Part shown: in pieces, positions 56,097 through 64,000 of the stretch | Numbering within the stretch: position 1 is the first letter of the stretch | Layout of the letters: each line of letters starts with the position of its first letter | NCBI GenBank assembly: GCA_964649825.1 | Contig: CAZYQW010000038.1 | Location: forward strand, 1 to 64,000 | DNA: 64,000 bases | Direction of reading: 5' to 3' | DNA from: CAZYQW01 sp964649825 | Lineage (GTDB): Bacteria; Planctomycetota; B15-G4; JADJEK01 | Notes under the pieces: generated by a model | Databases searched by the model: none | What the model saw: only the letters and a program-made list of their open reading frames with translations | Told to the model about the DNA's origin: nothing | Program-made: the position numbers and the translations under genes

Positions 56097-57485
56097 TCAG
56101 GCGTTCGCCTTCTCGACCGCCTCCTCGATCGGGCCGACCATGTAGAACGCCGTCTCCGGCAGGTGATCGTACTCGCCGGCCACCAGCGCCTTGAACGACC
56201 GCACCGTATCCTCGCGCCTCACGTACTTGCCGTTGAGGCCGGTGAACTGCTCCGCCACGTGGAACGGCTGCGACAGGAAGCGCTGGATCTTCCGTGCGCG
56301 CGCGACGACCAGCTTGTCGTCCTCGGAGAGCTCCTCCATGCCGAGGATGGCGATGATGTCCTTCAGGTCGTTATAGCGCTGGAGGACCTGCTGCACTTCA
56401 CGGGCGACCGTGTAGTGCTCCTCGCCCACGATGTGCGGATCGAGCATGCGCGACGTCGATCGAAGCGGGTCGACCGCCGGGTAGATGCCGAGCTCGGCGA
56501 TGGATCGCTCGAGGCGGATCGTCGAATCGAGGTGGGCGAACGTGGCCACCGGCGCGGGGTCGGTGTAATCGTCGGCCGGCACGTAGATCGCCTGCATCGA
56601 CGTGATCGAGCCGTCGCTGGTCGAGGTGATCCGTTCCTGGAGGTTGCCCATCTCCGACGCCATCGTCGGTTGGTAACCGACGGCGGACGGCATGCGGCCG
56701 AGCAGCGCGGACACTTCGGATCCGGCCTGGACGAACCGGAAGATGTTGTCCACGAAGAGGAGCACGTCCTGCTTCAGCTCGTCCCGGAAGTACTCGCACA
56801 TCGTCAGCGCGGTGAGTGCCACCCGCAGACGTGCTCCCGGCGGCTCGTTCATCTGTCCGAACACGAGCATGGTGTTGTCGATGACCTTCGATTCGGTCCT
56901 CTCGAGATAGAGGTCGTTCCCCTCGCGGGTCCGCTCGCCCACGCCGGCGAACGCGGAAACGCCCTTGAGCACCTTGGCGACGTTCGCGATCAGCTCCTGG
57001 ATGAGCACCGTCTTGCCGACGCCCGCGCCCCCGAACAGGCCGACCTTGCCACCGCGGGCGAACGGGCACAGAAGGTCGATGACCTTGATGCCGGTCTCGA
57101 AGACGGTCGTCACCGGCTCCTGCTTCACGAAGTCCGGCGACGCCTTGTGGATCGGCGCCATGGCGTCGGCATGGACCGGGCCTTTGCCGTCGAGGGTCTC
57201 GCCGAGGAGGTTGAACAGGCGGCCCTTGCATGCTTCACCGACCGGGACCGAAATCGGCGCACCCGTGTCCGTGACCACCATGCCGCGCACGAGACCGTCG
57301 GTCGACGCCATCGCGACGCACCGCGCCACCTGGTCGCCGAGGTGCTGGGCCACCTCGATCGTCAGGTTGATGCTCCGACCCGCGTCCTCGATCTTCAACG
57401 CGTTGTAGATCGGCGGAAGACCTGCGGACGGGAACTTCACGTCCACGACCGGTCCCACGACTTCCAGAACCTTGCCTTCGGCCAC
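56097..57485 (-). CDS. atpD: ATP synthase beta subunit
   Basis: 462 residues. Catalytic subunit of F1 with the P-loop GGAGVGKTVLIQ, the Walker B strand VLLFVDNIFRFVQAG, and the DELSEED-type loop (EELSEDDKLVVARARKIQRFLSQPF). N-terminal sequence VLEVVGPVVDVKFPSAGLPPIYNAL is typical. It binds and makes ATP at the interface with alpha. It lies 64 bp after atpG and 13 bp before atpC. Confidence 0.97.
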   Translation of the reverse strand: MAEGKVLEVVGPVVDVKFPSAGLPPIYNALKIEDAGRSINLTIEVAQHLGDQVARCVAMASTDGLVRGMVVTDTGAPISVPVGEACKGRLFNLLGETLDGKGPVHADAMAPIHKASPDFVKQEPVTTVFETGIKVIDLLCPFARGGKVGLFGGAGVGKTVLIQELIANVAKVLKGVSAFAGVGERTREGNDLYLERTESKVIDNTMLVFGQMNEPPGARLRVALTALTMCEYFRDELKQDVLLFVDNIFRFVQAGSEVSALLGRMPSAVGYQPTMASEMGNLQERITSTSDGSITSMQAIYVPADDYTDPAPVATFAHLDSTIRLERSIAELGIYPAVDPLRSTSRMLDPHIVGEEHYTVAREVQQVLQRYNDLKDIIAILGMEELSEDDKLVVARARKIQRFLSQPFHVAEQFTGLNGKYVRREDTVRSFKALVAGEYDHLPETAFYMVGPIEEAVEKANA

Positions 57486-57549
57486 CGTCAGACTCCTTCG
57501 GTTCGCTCGTTCATTGTTCGTGTGCGGCTTTCGGTCCGTTCGGGCCGCA

Positions 57550-58419
57550 TCAGCCGCTCAGCGCCTCGGCGCCGCCGATGATCTCGAGCAGCTCGTTCGT
57601 GATGCCCTCTTGGCGAGCGCGGTTGAAGCGCCGCGTCAACCCGCCGATCATGTCGTTCGCGGCATCGGTCGCCGCTTTCATCGCGGCGCGCTTCATCGCC
57701 ATCTCGGACGCGAGCGCTTCGAGGATCGCACCGTACACGGAGACCTCGAGGTACTTCGGCAAAAGGCGATCGAAGATCGACTCCACCGACGGCTCGAAGA
57801 TGAAGGGCTTGCCGCCGCCCCCCTCGTCGCCCCTCAACGTGACGGGATCGATCGGAAGGAGCTGGCGGATCTGGGGGACCTGACGCGACGTCGACAGGAA
57901 ACGAGTCGAGCAGAGGTGCAGTTCGCGCACCTCGCCGTCGAGGAAGCGCCGGGCCAATCCTTTGACCACGTCACGCACGCGCACGAACGGAATCTTCTCC
58001 ATCGCGTCGTCGTACGCGTCCGCCACGCCCGGAGCCCGGTGGCGAAAGTACTGCTCGCCCCGCGCTCCGAACATGAACAACGCGATCGGCTGACCGGTGC
58101 GCTCGCGCGCGAACGCCTGGATCGCTTTGAAGACGTTGCTGTTGTAGGCCCCGCAGAGTCCTTTGTCCGCCGACACCGCGAGCAGACCGACCTTGCCATC
58201 GTCCCGCTTCTTCAACAGGGGGTACTCGTCGGGAGACACGCGATCCGCCAACCGCCCCACCATCGTCCGCAACGACTCGGCGTAGGGCTTCGAACCCTCC
58301 GCGCGCTCCTGGAGACGCTTCAGCTTCGTCGTGGCGACCATCTCCATCGCGCGCGTGATCTTCGCGATGTTCGTGACACCGCGAATGCGTCCCTTCAGCT
58401 CTCGGATGCCCTTCGCCAT
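57550..58419 (-). CDS. atpG: ATP synthase gamma subunit
   Basis: 289 residues. Central rotor stalk with the two long coiled-coil helices at the ends: MAKGIRELKGRIRGVTNIAKITRAMEMVATTKLKRLQ and MKRAAMKAATDAANDMIGGLTRRFNRARQEGITNELLEIIGGAEAL. The middle Rossmann-like part has VSADKGLCGAYNSN. It starts 4 bp after atpA. Confidence 0.96.
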   Translation of the reverse strand: MAKGIRELKGRIRGVTNIAKITRAMEMVATTKLKRLQERAEGSKPYAESLRTMVGRLADRVSPDEYPLLKKRDDGKVGLLAVSADKGLCGAYNSNVFKAIQAFARERTGQPIALFMFGARGEQYFRHRAPGVADAYDDAMEKIPFVRVRDVVKGLARRFLDGEVRELHLCSTRFLSTSRQVPQIRQLLPIDPVTLRGDEGGGGKPFIFEPSVESIFDRLLPKYLEVSVYGAILEALASEMAMKRAAMKAATDAANDMIGGLTRRFNRARQEGITNELLEIIGGAEALSG

Positions 58420-58423
58420 CGTG

Positions 58424-59980
58424 TCAGCCCGCCGTCACGAGGAACGACTTCTTGAACGATTCGATCGCGCTGCTCATCGTGGCCTGGTTCTCCGCGGAGA
58501 AGTCCTTCGAGTCACGAATGATCGTGAGCAGCGGACCGTGCTGGTCGCGCAGGAATCGGAGCAGCCCTGCCTCGAACTCCTTGACGCGCTCGATCGGCAC
58601 GTCGTCGAGCAGTCCCGACGTGCCTGCGTAGATCGCCGCGACCTGCTCCTCGAACGGCATCGGCTGGTATTGGCCCTGCTTCAGGATCTCGACGAGCCGG
58701 GCGCCGCGCTTCAGCGAGCGCTGCGTGGCGGCGTCGAGGTCGGAGCCGAACTGCGCGAACGCCTGGAGCTCACGGTACTGTGCGAGGTCGAGCCGGAGGG
58801 TGCCGGCGACCTTCTTGTTCTTCATCGCCTTCGTCTGGGCCGCGCCGCCGACGCGCGACACCGACAGGCCGACGTTCACGGCCGGGCGGACACCCGCGTT
58901 GAACAGGTCCGGCTCGAGGTAGATCTGCCCATCGGTGATCGAGATGACGTTCGTCGGGATGTACGCCGACACGTCGCCTTCCTGGGTCTCGACGATCGGC
59001 AGCGCCGTCATCGAACCGCCGCCCGCCTTGAACTCCTTCGGGTTGATCTCGGGTGCCGACCGGGACAGCTTCGCAGAGCGCTCGAGAAGGCGCGAGTGGA
59101 GGTTGAAGATGTCGCCCGGGAACGCTTCGCGCCCCGGCGGACGACGGAGCAGGAGCGACACCTGACGCCACGCGAGCGCGTGCTTGTACAGGTCGTCGTA
59201 CACGATCAGCACGTGCTTGCCGTTGTCGCGGAACTCCTCGCCCATGGACGTGCCGGAGAAGGGGGCGATGAACTGCATCGAAGCCTGCTCGTTCGCCGAT
59301 GCGCTGACGATGATCGAGAACTCCATCGCGCCGGCCTTCTCGAGCGCGAGCGCGACGGACTTCACCGTCGACTGCTTCTGGCCGACCGCGACGTAGATGC
59401 AGATGACGTCGCCGCCCCGCTGGTTGATGATCGTGTCGACCGCCACGGCCGTCTTGCCGGTCTGGCGGTCGCCGATGATCAGCTCCCGCTGCCCGCGACC
59501 GACCGGGATCATGCCGTCGATCGCTTTCAGACCGGTCTGAAGCGGCTCCTTCACCGGCTCGCGCTCGACGACGTTCGGCGAGCGGCCCTCGATCGGGCGG
59601 AACGCGCTGGTCTCGATCGGGCCCTTGCCGTCGAGCGGACGGCCGAGCGCGTCGACCACGCGGCCGATGAGCGCGTCGCCGACCGGCACCGACATCAGCC
59701 GCCCCGTCGTCTTGACCTGGTCGCCCTCCCTCACGAGCCTGTCGGAGCCGAAGAGGATCGCGCCGACGTTGTCCTGCTCGAGGTTGAGCGCCATCCCGAA
59801 CACGTCGTTCGGGAACTCGAGGATCTCGGACATCATGCAATCCTCGAGACCGTGAACTCGGGCGACGCCGTCACCGACCTGAAGCACGGTGCCGACCCCC
59901 TCCGCCTTCATCTCGGAGCGGTATCCCTCCAGCTCGCGCTGGAGGATCGACGACACTTCGGACGGACGCAGATCCATCAA
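58424..59980 (-). CDS. atpA: ATP synthase alpha subunit
   Basis: 518 residues. Non-catalytic nucleotide-binding subunit of F1 with P-loop GDRQTGKTAVAVD, IYVAVGQKQSTV, and RPAVNVGLSVSRVGGAAQTKAMK. The catalytic arginine finger is expected in the VGLSVSRVGG segment. Start MMDLRPSEVSSILQREL fits the family. It lies 14 bp after atpH. Confidence 0.97.
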   Translation of the reverse strand: MMDLRPSEVSSILQRELEGYRSEMKAEGVGTVLQVGDGVARVHGLEDCMMSEILEFPNDVFGMALNLEQDNVGAILFGSDRLVREGDQVKTTGRLMSVPVGDALIGRVVDALGRPLDGKGPIETSAFRPIEGRSPNVVEREPVKEPLQTGLKAIDGMIPVGRGQRELIIGDRQTGKTAVAVDTIINQRGGDVICIYVAVGQKQSTVKSVALALEKAGAMEFSIIVSASANEQASMQFIAPFSGTSMGEEFRDNGKHVLIVYDDLYKHALAWRQVSLLLRRPPGREAFPGDIFNLHSRLLERSAKLSRSAPEINPKEFKAGGGSMTALPIVETQEGDVSAYIPTNVISITDGQIYLEPDLFNAGVRPAVNVGLSVSRVGGAAQTKAMKNKKVAGTLRLDLAQYRELQAFAQFGSDLDAATQRSLKRGARLVEILKQGQYQPMPFEEQVAAIYAGTSGLLDDVPIERVKEFEAGLLRFLRDQHGPLLTIIRDSKDFSAENQATMSSAIESFKKSFLVTAG

Positions 59981-59994
59981 TTCCTCCGGACTTC

Positions 59995-60555
59995 TTATCG
60001 AGCGCCCGCGCCCACGCGGGTCGAGAGCAAGTGCGCCGTCAGATCGTCGATCCGACGACGGACGCTGCCGTCATACATCCTGGAGCCGATGAGGATGCGG
60101 ATACCCCCGAGCAGCGCGGGAACCTCCTCCTCCACCAGCTCGACCGTCTTGCCCGTCACTTCCTCGAGCTTCGCGAGCACCGATCGGCGCATCTCGTCGC
60201 TCATCTTGGTGACGGTCTGTACACGCGCGACGACCACGCCGCGCGCGTCGCGAACCAGCCGCGAGAACTCCTCGGCCGCCTCGATCACGACGCGCGGACG
60301 GCCCCGATCGAGGCAGAGTCCGACGAAGTCCTGAACGAGCGGGGTCGCCGCGCTCAGCCCCGCGGCGGCCAGGATCGTCTTCTTGGTCTCGGCAGGAACG
60401 CGGGGATGGGACAACGCGGCGCGCAGCTCCGCGGACCCTTCGAACAGAGCGGCAAGCTGCTCGAGCTCGGCGCGGACCGGCTCGACGACGCCGGCTTTCT
60501 CGGCCGCCGCGAACAGCGCCTTCACGTAGCGAGTCGTTGCCAAGCTGACTGCCAT
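59995..60555 (-). CDS. atpH: ATP synthase delta subunit
   Basis: 186 residues. Part of the peripheral stalk joining F1 alpha to the b subunits. N-terminal six-helix domain (RYVKALFAAAEKAGVVEPVRAELEQLAALFEGSAELRAALSHPRV) and C-terminal part with VTKMSDEMRRSVLAKLEEVTGKTVELVEEEVPALLGGIRILIGSRMYDGSVRRRIDDL are typical. It lies 9 bp after atpF. Confidence 0.94.
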   Translation of the reverse strand: MAVSLATTRYVKALFAAAEKAGVVEPVRAELEQLAALFEGSAELRAALSHPRVPAETKKTILAAAGLSAATPLVQDFVGLCLDRGRPRVVIEAAEEFSRLVRDARGVVVARVQTVTKMSDEMRRSVLAKLEEVTGKTVELVEEEVPALLGGIRILIGSRMYDGSVRRRIDDLTAHLLSTRVGAGAR

Positions 60556-60564
60556 TGCCGCTTC

Positions 60565-61092
60565 CTACTTCATCCCAGCCAGGAGCTCTTGCGCGAGCCG
60601 CTGGTGGTCCTTGTCGTCGACCTCGCGGCTCAGCACCTTCTCCGCGATCATCTTGGAGAGCCGAACCGTCTCGGACTGGATCTCGGCCAGTGCTTTCTGC
60701 TTGGCGAGCTCGATATCGCGGGTCGCGCCCTCGCGCTCGCGTTCCGCCTGCGTCTGGGCCTTGTCCAGAATCTCCTGGGCCTGCCGATCGGCCATCGCCC
60801 GGCCCTCTTCGATGCGCTGCACGACCTGCCGCTCGGCGTCCTTCAGCTTCTGCTGGTACTGAGCCAGCATCTCCTCGGCTTCTCGCTTCGCGTTCTGCGC
60901 GGCGTTGACGCTCTCTTCGATCCGTCGCTCACGCGCGTCGAGCGCGTTGAGGATCGGATCCCACGCGAACTTGATCAGCAGTCCGAGCAGGATGACGAAA
61001 ATGATCAACGTCAGCATGAACGCGCTCGGATCGAAGTCGAGCGGGTTCACGCTCCCTCCGCCCTCGAGGAGCATGGGCGTGAGAAGTCTCAT
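60565..61092 (-). CDS. atpF: ATP synthase b subunit
   Basis: 175 residues. One membrane helix (about 25-43, MLTLIIFVILLGLLIKFAW) followed by a long charged coiled coil (DARERRIEESVNAAQNAKREAEEMLAQYQQKL onward) that forms the peripheral stalk. Only one b-type gene is present, so the stalk is probably a homodimer. It lies 28 bp after atpE. Confidence 0.94.
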   Translation of the reverse strand: MRLLTPMLLEGGGSVNPLDFDPSAFMLTLIIFVILLGLLIKFAWDPILNALDARERRIEESVNAAQNAKREAEEMLAQYQQKLKDAERQVVQRIEEGRAMADRQAQEILDKAQTQAEREREGATRDIELAKQKALAEIQSETVRLSKMIAEKVLSREVDDKDHQRLAQELLAGMK

Positions 61093-61120
61093 CGAGTACC
61101 TCCGGTGAGGACGCGTCGGC

Positions 61121-61345
61121 TCAGATGAACTTGCCGGCGATGAGGAGGCACAGCACGATCGCGAACAGAGTGGCGCCCTCCACCATGCCGGCGGTGATCA
61201 GCATGTTGGTCCGGATCGCGCCGCCCGCCTCCGGCTGCCGCGCCGTGCCCTCGCAGGCGCCGGCGGCCAACAGGCCGATGCCGATGCCGCCGCCGATGAC
61301 GGCCAAACCCGCGCCGATCGCCGCGCCAAGAGCTCCCATCTCCAT
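61121..61345 (-). CDS. atpE: ATP synthase c subunit
   Basis: 74 residues, two membrane helices forming the rotor ring. Helix 1 AIGAGLAVIGGGIGIGLLAAGACEG and the loop TARQPEAGGAIRTN are followed by helix 2, MLITAGMVEGATLFAIVL, with the ion-binding Glu in VEGATLF. The Gln/Ser ligands typical of sodium-binding rings are not seen, so proton use is likely. ATG 61345 has AAAGGAG 8 nt upstream. Position 77 bp after atpB, 28 bp before atpF. Confidence 0.95.
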   Translation of the reverse strand: MEMGALGAAIGAGLAVIGGGIGIGLLAAGACEGTARQPEAGGAIRTNMLITAGMVEGATLFAIVLCLLIAGKFI

Positions 61346-61422
61346 TGCCAGACTCCTTTCGTACTCGCTCGCGCCGTCTCGCGGACGCCGCGTGAAACAG
61401 GGAAAGAGGATCGTGTCGGCGG

Positions 61423-62220
61423 TCAATGCTCCGGATGGACCGCCATCTGAATGAACATGATCGAGAGGAACGTGAAGATGAACGCCTGCAGGAACGCCAC
61501 CAGCAGCTCGAGCACGCCCACGAAGATCGAAAACGGGAGGATCGCGCCGAAGATCACCCAGTTCTTGAACATGTAGATCATGCCGAAGAGCGAAAGGACG
61601 ACGAGATGTCCGCCGAAGATGTTGGCGAAAAGGCGGATCGTCAGCGCGGCGGGCTTGATGAAGAAGCCCGCGATCTCGACCACGAAGAGGATCTCGCGGA
61701 TCACCGGCGGCAGCCCCTTCGGCACCATGTCTTTCCACATGCCGATCGGCCCCGAGACCTTCATCGAGCCGGCGATCATCACCGCGAAGGTCGTCGACGC
61801 GAGCGCCGCCGTCACCGCGATGTTCGCGGTCGGTGCGCCGCCGATGCCCTTGAGCGGCATGTTCCCGAGCAGGTTGACGAACCAGATGAAGAAGAACTGC
61901 GTGAGGAAGAGCGGCGCGAACCGACGGCCGACGTCCTTCCCCATCGTGTCGTAGATCATCTCGTCGCGGATGAACACCACGAACGACTCGGTCAGGTTGC
62001 GCAGGCGACCGCGGGGCGCCGCGCCGCTCGTGTCACGGGCGGTGCGGAACAGCAGCAGGACCAGCGCGCCGGCCAGGAGCATGATCACCACGTGGTTCGT
62101 GAAGTTCCACGTGATGCCAAGGTCGACGCTGAAGAAAGTGTGCGGGTTGAGATGGCTGAAGAGACCCTGGAAGATCTCCTTCGGATCCATGCTCTCGCCG
62201 GCCGGTTCGACTGCGCTCAC
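61423..62220 (-). CDS. atpB: ATP synthase a subunit
   Basis: 265 residues with about six membrane helices. The proton-channel helix KPAALTIRLFANIFGGH carries the essential Arg, and the last helices (LPFSIFVGVLELLVAFLQAFIFTFLSIMFIQMA) are typical. Insertion MKVSGPIGMWKDMVPKGLPP lies before the channel helix, as in longer a subunits. ATG 62220 lies 6 bp after the atpI gene. Confidence 0.96.
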   Translation of the reverse strand: MSAVEPAGESMDPKEIFQGLFSHLNPHTFFSVDLGITWNFTNHVVIMLLAGALVLLLFRTARDTSGAAPRGRLRNLTESFVVFIRDEMIYDTMGKDVGRRFAPLFLTQFFFIWFVNLLGNMPLKGIGGAPTANIAVTAALASTTFAVMIAGSMKVSGPIGMWKDMVPKGLPPVIREILFVVEIAGFFIKPAALTIRLFANIFGGHLVVLSLFGMIYMFKNWVIFGAILPFSIFVGVLELLVAFLQAFIFTFLSIMFIQMAVHPEH

Positions 62221-62226
62221 CGATGC

Positions 62227-62628
62227 TCACCCGGTCGATTCCGACCGGCCCTCGTTCTGGACGAACGCGAGGTTCGTCAGGATCTCCATGACCACGTACA
62301 GAGCGCCGAAGCCCGCGAGAAACGCGAGGGTCGACGGCACTCTCATCACCATCGCCGCCAGCACGATCGCCGTGCCTCCGACGACTCGCACGATCGCGGC
62401 CCGGGCGAAGTCGCCGAGGAACTCGACCATGCCGACTTGCGCTCGGAGCAGCCGCCGCGCGGCCCAAATCTGAACCAACGACCCGGCGCCCGCTCCGCAC
62501 GCGGCGGAGAAGGCCACGCGGCATCCGCCCGCGTATCCGATCAGCGCCGCCGCGGCCATGCCGACCAACGCGACGCCGACCAGCCGTCGGATCGAGCCGC
62601 GGGCTTCAACCCGGGGCACCGTCGCCAT
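62227..62628 (-). CDS. atpI: ATP synthase subunit I-like protein
   Basis: 133 residues with about four hydrophobic segments: VGVALVGMAAAALIGYAGG, VAFSAACGAGAGSLVQIW, AIVRVVGGTAIVLAAMVM and AFLAGFGALYVVMEILTNLAF. Position directly before atpB and the pattern fit the AtpI group, which helps assemble the c ring in some bacteria. ATG 62628 is chosen; it overlaps the upstream gene by 23 bp. Confidence 0.75.
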   Translation of the reverse strand: MATVPRVEARGSIRRLVGVALVGMAAAALIGYAGGCRVAFSAACGAGAGSLVQIWAARRLLRAQVGMVEFLGDFARAAIVRVVGGTAIVLAAMVMRVPSTLAFLAGFGALYVVMEILTNLAFVQNEGRSESTG

Positions 62629-62932
62629 CGTTCGACCTCGGCCCGGAGCCGCCGCCCACGCCTCGCACCAGCAGGAGCATCCCGGCGGCAAGCCCGACGA
62701 ACAGCCCGACCAGAGTGAAGATCGGAAACGCGAAGCCCGCCTTTCGGTCCGCCCAGAATCCGCCTCCGGCAAAGAGCACCGACGTCCCGACGAATCGAAA
62801 CCCGAGGTCCGCGGCACGCGCCGCGTCGGCGAACTTCGATCGTTGGCGACGATCCCGGTCGGACCGGGGTGGTGGCTCCTCCACGGATGACTCGTTCGTT
62901 GCGGCCCTGCCGACGTCGATGCCCCGCAGCAC
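62606..62932 (-). CDS. AtpZ/AtpI-type small membrane protein
   Basis: 108 residues from GTG 62932 (GTG 62884 is an alternative). A charged N-terminus precedes two helices: LGFRFVGTSVLFAGGGFWADRK and FPIFTLVGLFVGLAAGMLLLVRGV. The pattern G-x-x-F-x-G-x-x-x-x-x-G-x-x-x-D-x-K and the second helix match the AtpZ family found at the head of many atp operons, where it may help Mg or Ca uptake or assembly with AtpI. It is the first gene behind the atp promoter (62972-63000). Confidence 0.72.
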   Translation of the reverse strand: MLRGIDVGRAATNESSVEEPPPRSDRDRRQRSKFADAARAADLGFRFVGTSVLFAGGGFWADRKAGFAFPIFTLVGLFVGLAAGMLLLVRGVGGGSGPRSNDGDGAPG

Positions 62933-62971
62933 ACCCCTTTTTCTGCCGCTCCGGCACCAAAAGGGACGCGG

Positions 62972-63000
62972 ATCATATTCAGTGGGGAAGATCCCTTCAA
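62972..63000 (-). promoter_or_regulatory. Sigma70-type promoter of the atp operon
   Basis: TTGAAG (62995-63000) and TATGAT (62972-62977) with an optimal 17-bp spacer on the minus strand. The predicted start leaves a leader of about 33 nt to the first gene's GTG. Confidence 0.65.
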
Positions 63001-63231
63001 CCGACGAGTTCGAGCGAATCGATGCGGCACATTGTCGCGCTGAAACCCACTGTCTCATCGACGGATACGGCGCCCGAGGCCGCGCGGTCGGTTGGTCCTC
63101 CGCCCCGGGGGTCCGCGGATCGCCGCGCCGCCCACGAGCCGCCAACGAGAGGTTCACCGCTTTTCGGGTTAACGTGGGAACGAAACGGCCCTGGTTGCTT
63201 ATCAAGGTGCCGGTGGAACCCTGGAGGCCCG
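63001..63231. other. Control region upstream of the right-edge ECF sigma gene
   Basis: No gene. A GTTAACGTGGGAAC stretch (63168-63181) has a GGAAC like the -35 element of ECF promoters, but the matching -10 is not clear, so an autoregulated promoter is only a possibility. Confidence 0.3.
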
Positions 63232-63813
63232 ATGGTCGAGATCTCGGACGGCGTGGTGACACGCGCCCGGCGGGGTGACGTCGACGCCTTCCGGTCGATC
63301 CTCGAGGCGTTCGAGGCTCCGATCTACCAGACCGTCTACCGGCTCGTCGGGGGTCGTTTTCCGAACGAGGTCGAGGACATCACGCAGGACGTGTTCCTGA
63401 AGATCTTCCGATCGATCGATCGGTTCGATCCGGCCCGCGGCGTCAAGTTCTCGACGTGGATCTACACGTTCGTGAAGAACCAGTGCTTCGACGTCCTGAA
63501 GAAGCGGCGGCTCAGCACGGTCCTCTACGACACGGGGTCGACGGAGACGGACGGTCCACGGTTCGAGTTGGAAGCGGGAGACGCGCATCCCGCCGTCGAG
63601 GCTCTTCAGGGAGAGCTGAACGACCAAATCACCGAGGCGGTCTCACGGCTGCCGGACGACCAGCGGCTGGTCTTCATCCTGAGGGAGTACCAGCAGCTCG
63701 ACTATCGAGAGATCTCCGACGTGCTCGGATGCTCGGAAGGGACCGTCAAGTCCCGGCTGTACCGGGCCAAAGAGGCGCTGCGCCAGTCGCTGAAGAAATA
63801 CGTGCTGCAATGA
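63232..63813 (+). CDS. ECF-type RNA polymerase sigma factor (RpoE-like)
   Basis: 193 residues. Region 2 (VEDITQDVFLKIFRSIDRFDPARGVKFSTWIYTFVKNQCFDVLKKRR) binds core polymerase and the -10; region 4 (LPDDQRLVFILREYQQLDYREISDVLGCSEGTVKSRLYRAKEALRQSL) carries the -35 helix-turn-helix. ATG 63232 with GGAGG 4 nt upstream is chosen because it opens directly on the protein; an upstream extension has no ribosome site. A zinc-finger anti-sigma gene follows 31 bp later, the common pairing that would hold this factor inactive until a signal. It is divergent from the atp operon. Confidence 0.92.
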   Translation: MVEISDGVVTRARRGDVDAFRSILEAFEAPIYQTVYRLVGGRFPNEVEDITQDVFLKIFRSIDRFDPARGVKFSTWIYTFVKNQCFDVLKKRRLSTVLYDTGSTETDGPRFELEAGDAHPAVEALQGELNDQITEAVSRLPDDQRLVFILREYQQLDYREISDVLGCSEGTVKSRLYRAKEALRQSLKKYVLQ

Positions 63814-63844
63814 GCTGCCGGGGCGGCTCGAGAGACGGATACGG

Positions 63845-64000
63845 ATGATGGAGACACGACGGGACTGCGACCGATTCCGCGGGGAGCTTTCGGCTCACCT
63901 CGAGGGTGATCTCGCGCCCGAGATGAGCGAGTGGATGGCGTCGCACCACCAGCTCTGCTCGCGATGCCAGGACGAGTTTCGCGCCGCGATCGACACGCGT
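63845..64000 (+). CDS. Zinc-finger (zf-HC2) anti-sigma factor, 3' end outside window
   Basis: The first 52 residues are visible and the frame is open to the window end. The sequence has Cys8 and later HHQLCSRC, the Cys...His-x3-Cys-x2-Cys arrangement of zinc-binding anti-sigma domains, with the helix FRGELSAHLEGDLAPE between them. Such proteins bind and hold an ECF sigma factor; the partner is almost certainly the gene ending 31 bp upstream. A second ATG directly follows the first. Whether a membrane segment follows cannot be seen. Confidence 0.8.
   Translation, partial: MMETRRDCDRFRGELSAHLEGDLAPEMSEWMASHHQLCSRCQDEFRAAIDTR

Noticed and set aside
63168..63200. Autoregulated ECF promoter before the right-edge sigma gene
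   Set aside because: Only a GGAAC-like -35 is present; no convincing -10 at the right distance, so it is not annotated as a promoter.

Overview
The window is GC-rich chromosomal DNA that most likely comes from a planctomycete (Planctomycetota). The strongest evidence is the 16S rRNA gene, whose 5' part contains an exact complement of the planctomycete probe site PLA46 (45148-45165). Supporting signs are a secreted FG-GAP/VCBS protein with a Gly/Pro-rich C-terminal domain, several Ser/Thr kinases (one fused to a SUMF1/FGE domain, one to a sigma54 activator), and ECF sigma factors with unusual fusions. A putative L,D-transpeptidase suggests a peptidoglycan wall.

Layout from left to right. Positions 1-1360 hold the end of a NACHT-type protein fused to an FGE-like domain. 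A minus-strand block follows, gap-pgk-rpe-accD (5662-1797), then tRNA-Asn with its own promoter and a terminator. tilS is divergent from gap. From 7.3 to 9 kb there are three small membrane proteins and a CoA-binding protein. From 9.1 to 16.5 kb lie a membrane-tethered ECF sigma factor with a large carboxypeptidase-regulatory-like exterior, a 154-bp nested inverted-repeat element, an EamA transporter, a metallophosphoesterase and an S9 peptidase. From 16.7 to 25.5 kb are a sigma54-promoted secreted VCBS protein, a secreted propeller-like protein and a 1686-residue kinase/TPR/GAF/sigma54-activator fusion. From 25.8 to 38 kb are a CysQ-like phosphatase, a PutP-like symporter, a PQQ-like lipoprotein, a yggS - FHA-kinase - purN - nudix run, and a kinase-FGE gene overlapping an ECF sigma factor gene. 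A secreted Cys-rich protein follows at 38.3-39.5 kb.

The minus-strand rRNA operon (16S - tRNA-Ile - tRNA-Ala - 23S - 5S, 45576 down to 39865) is complete, with tandem promoters, two boxA-like elements, processing stems around 16S and 23S, and a terminator. Beyond it lie an L,D-transpeptidase and a long minus-strand housekeeping block. From upstream to downstream this reads atpZ-atpI-atpB-E-F-H-A-G-D-C, then aspS-thrS-infC-rpmI-rplT-pheS-pheT. infC appears to use a non-AUG start. A divergent ECF sigma factor and zinc-finger anti-sigma gene start at the right edge.

The housekeeping parts are ordinary. The most unusual content is signalling: three different physical couplings of kinases, sigma factors or sigma54 activators to sensor-like domains, plus a near-consensus sigma54 promoter about 2 kb from the activator fusion gene. 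No CRISPR array, insertion sequence or prophage was seen.
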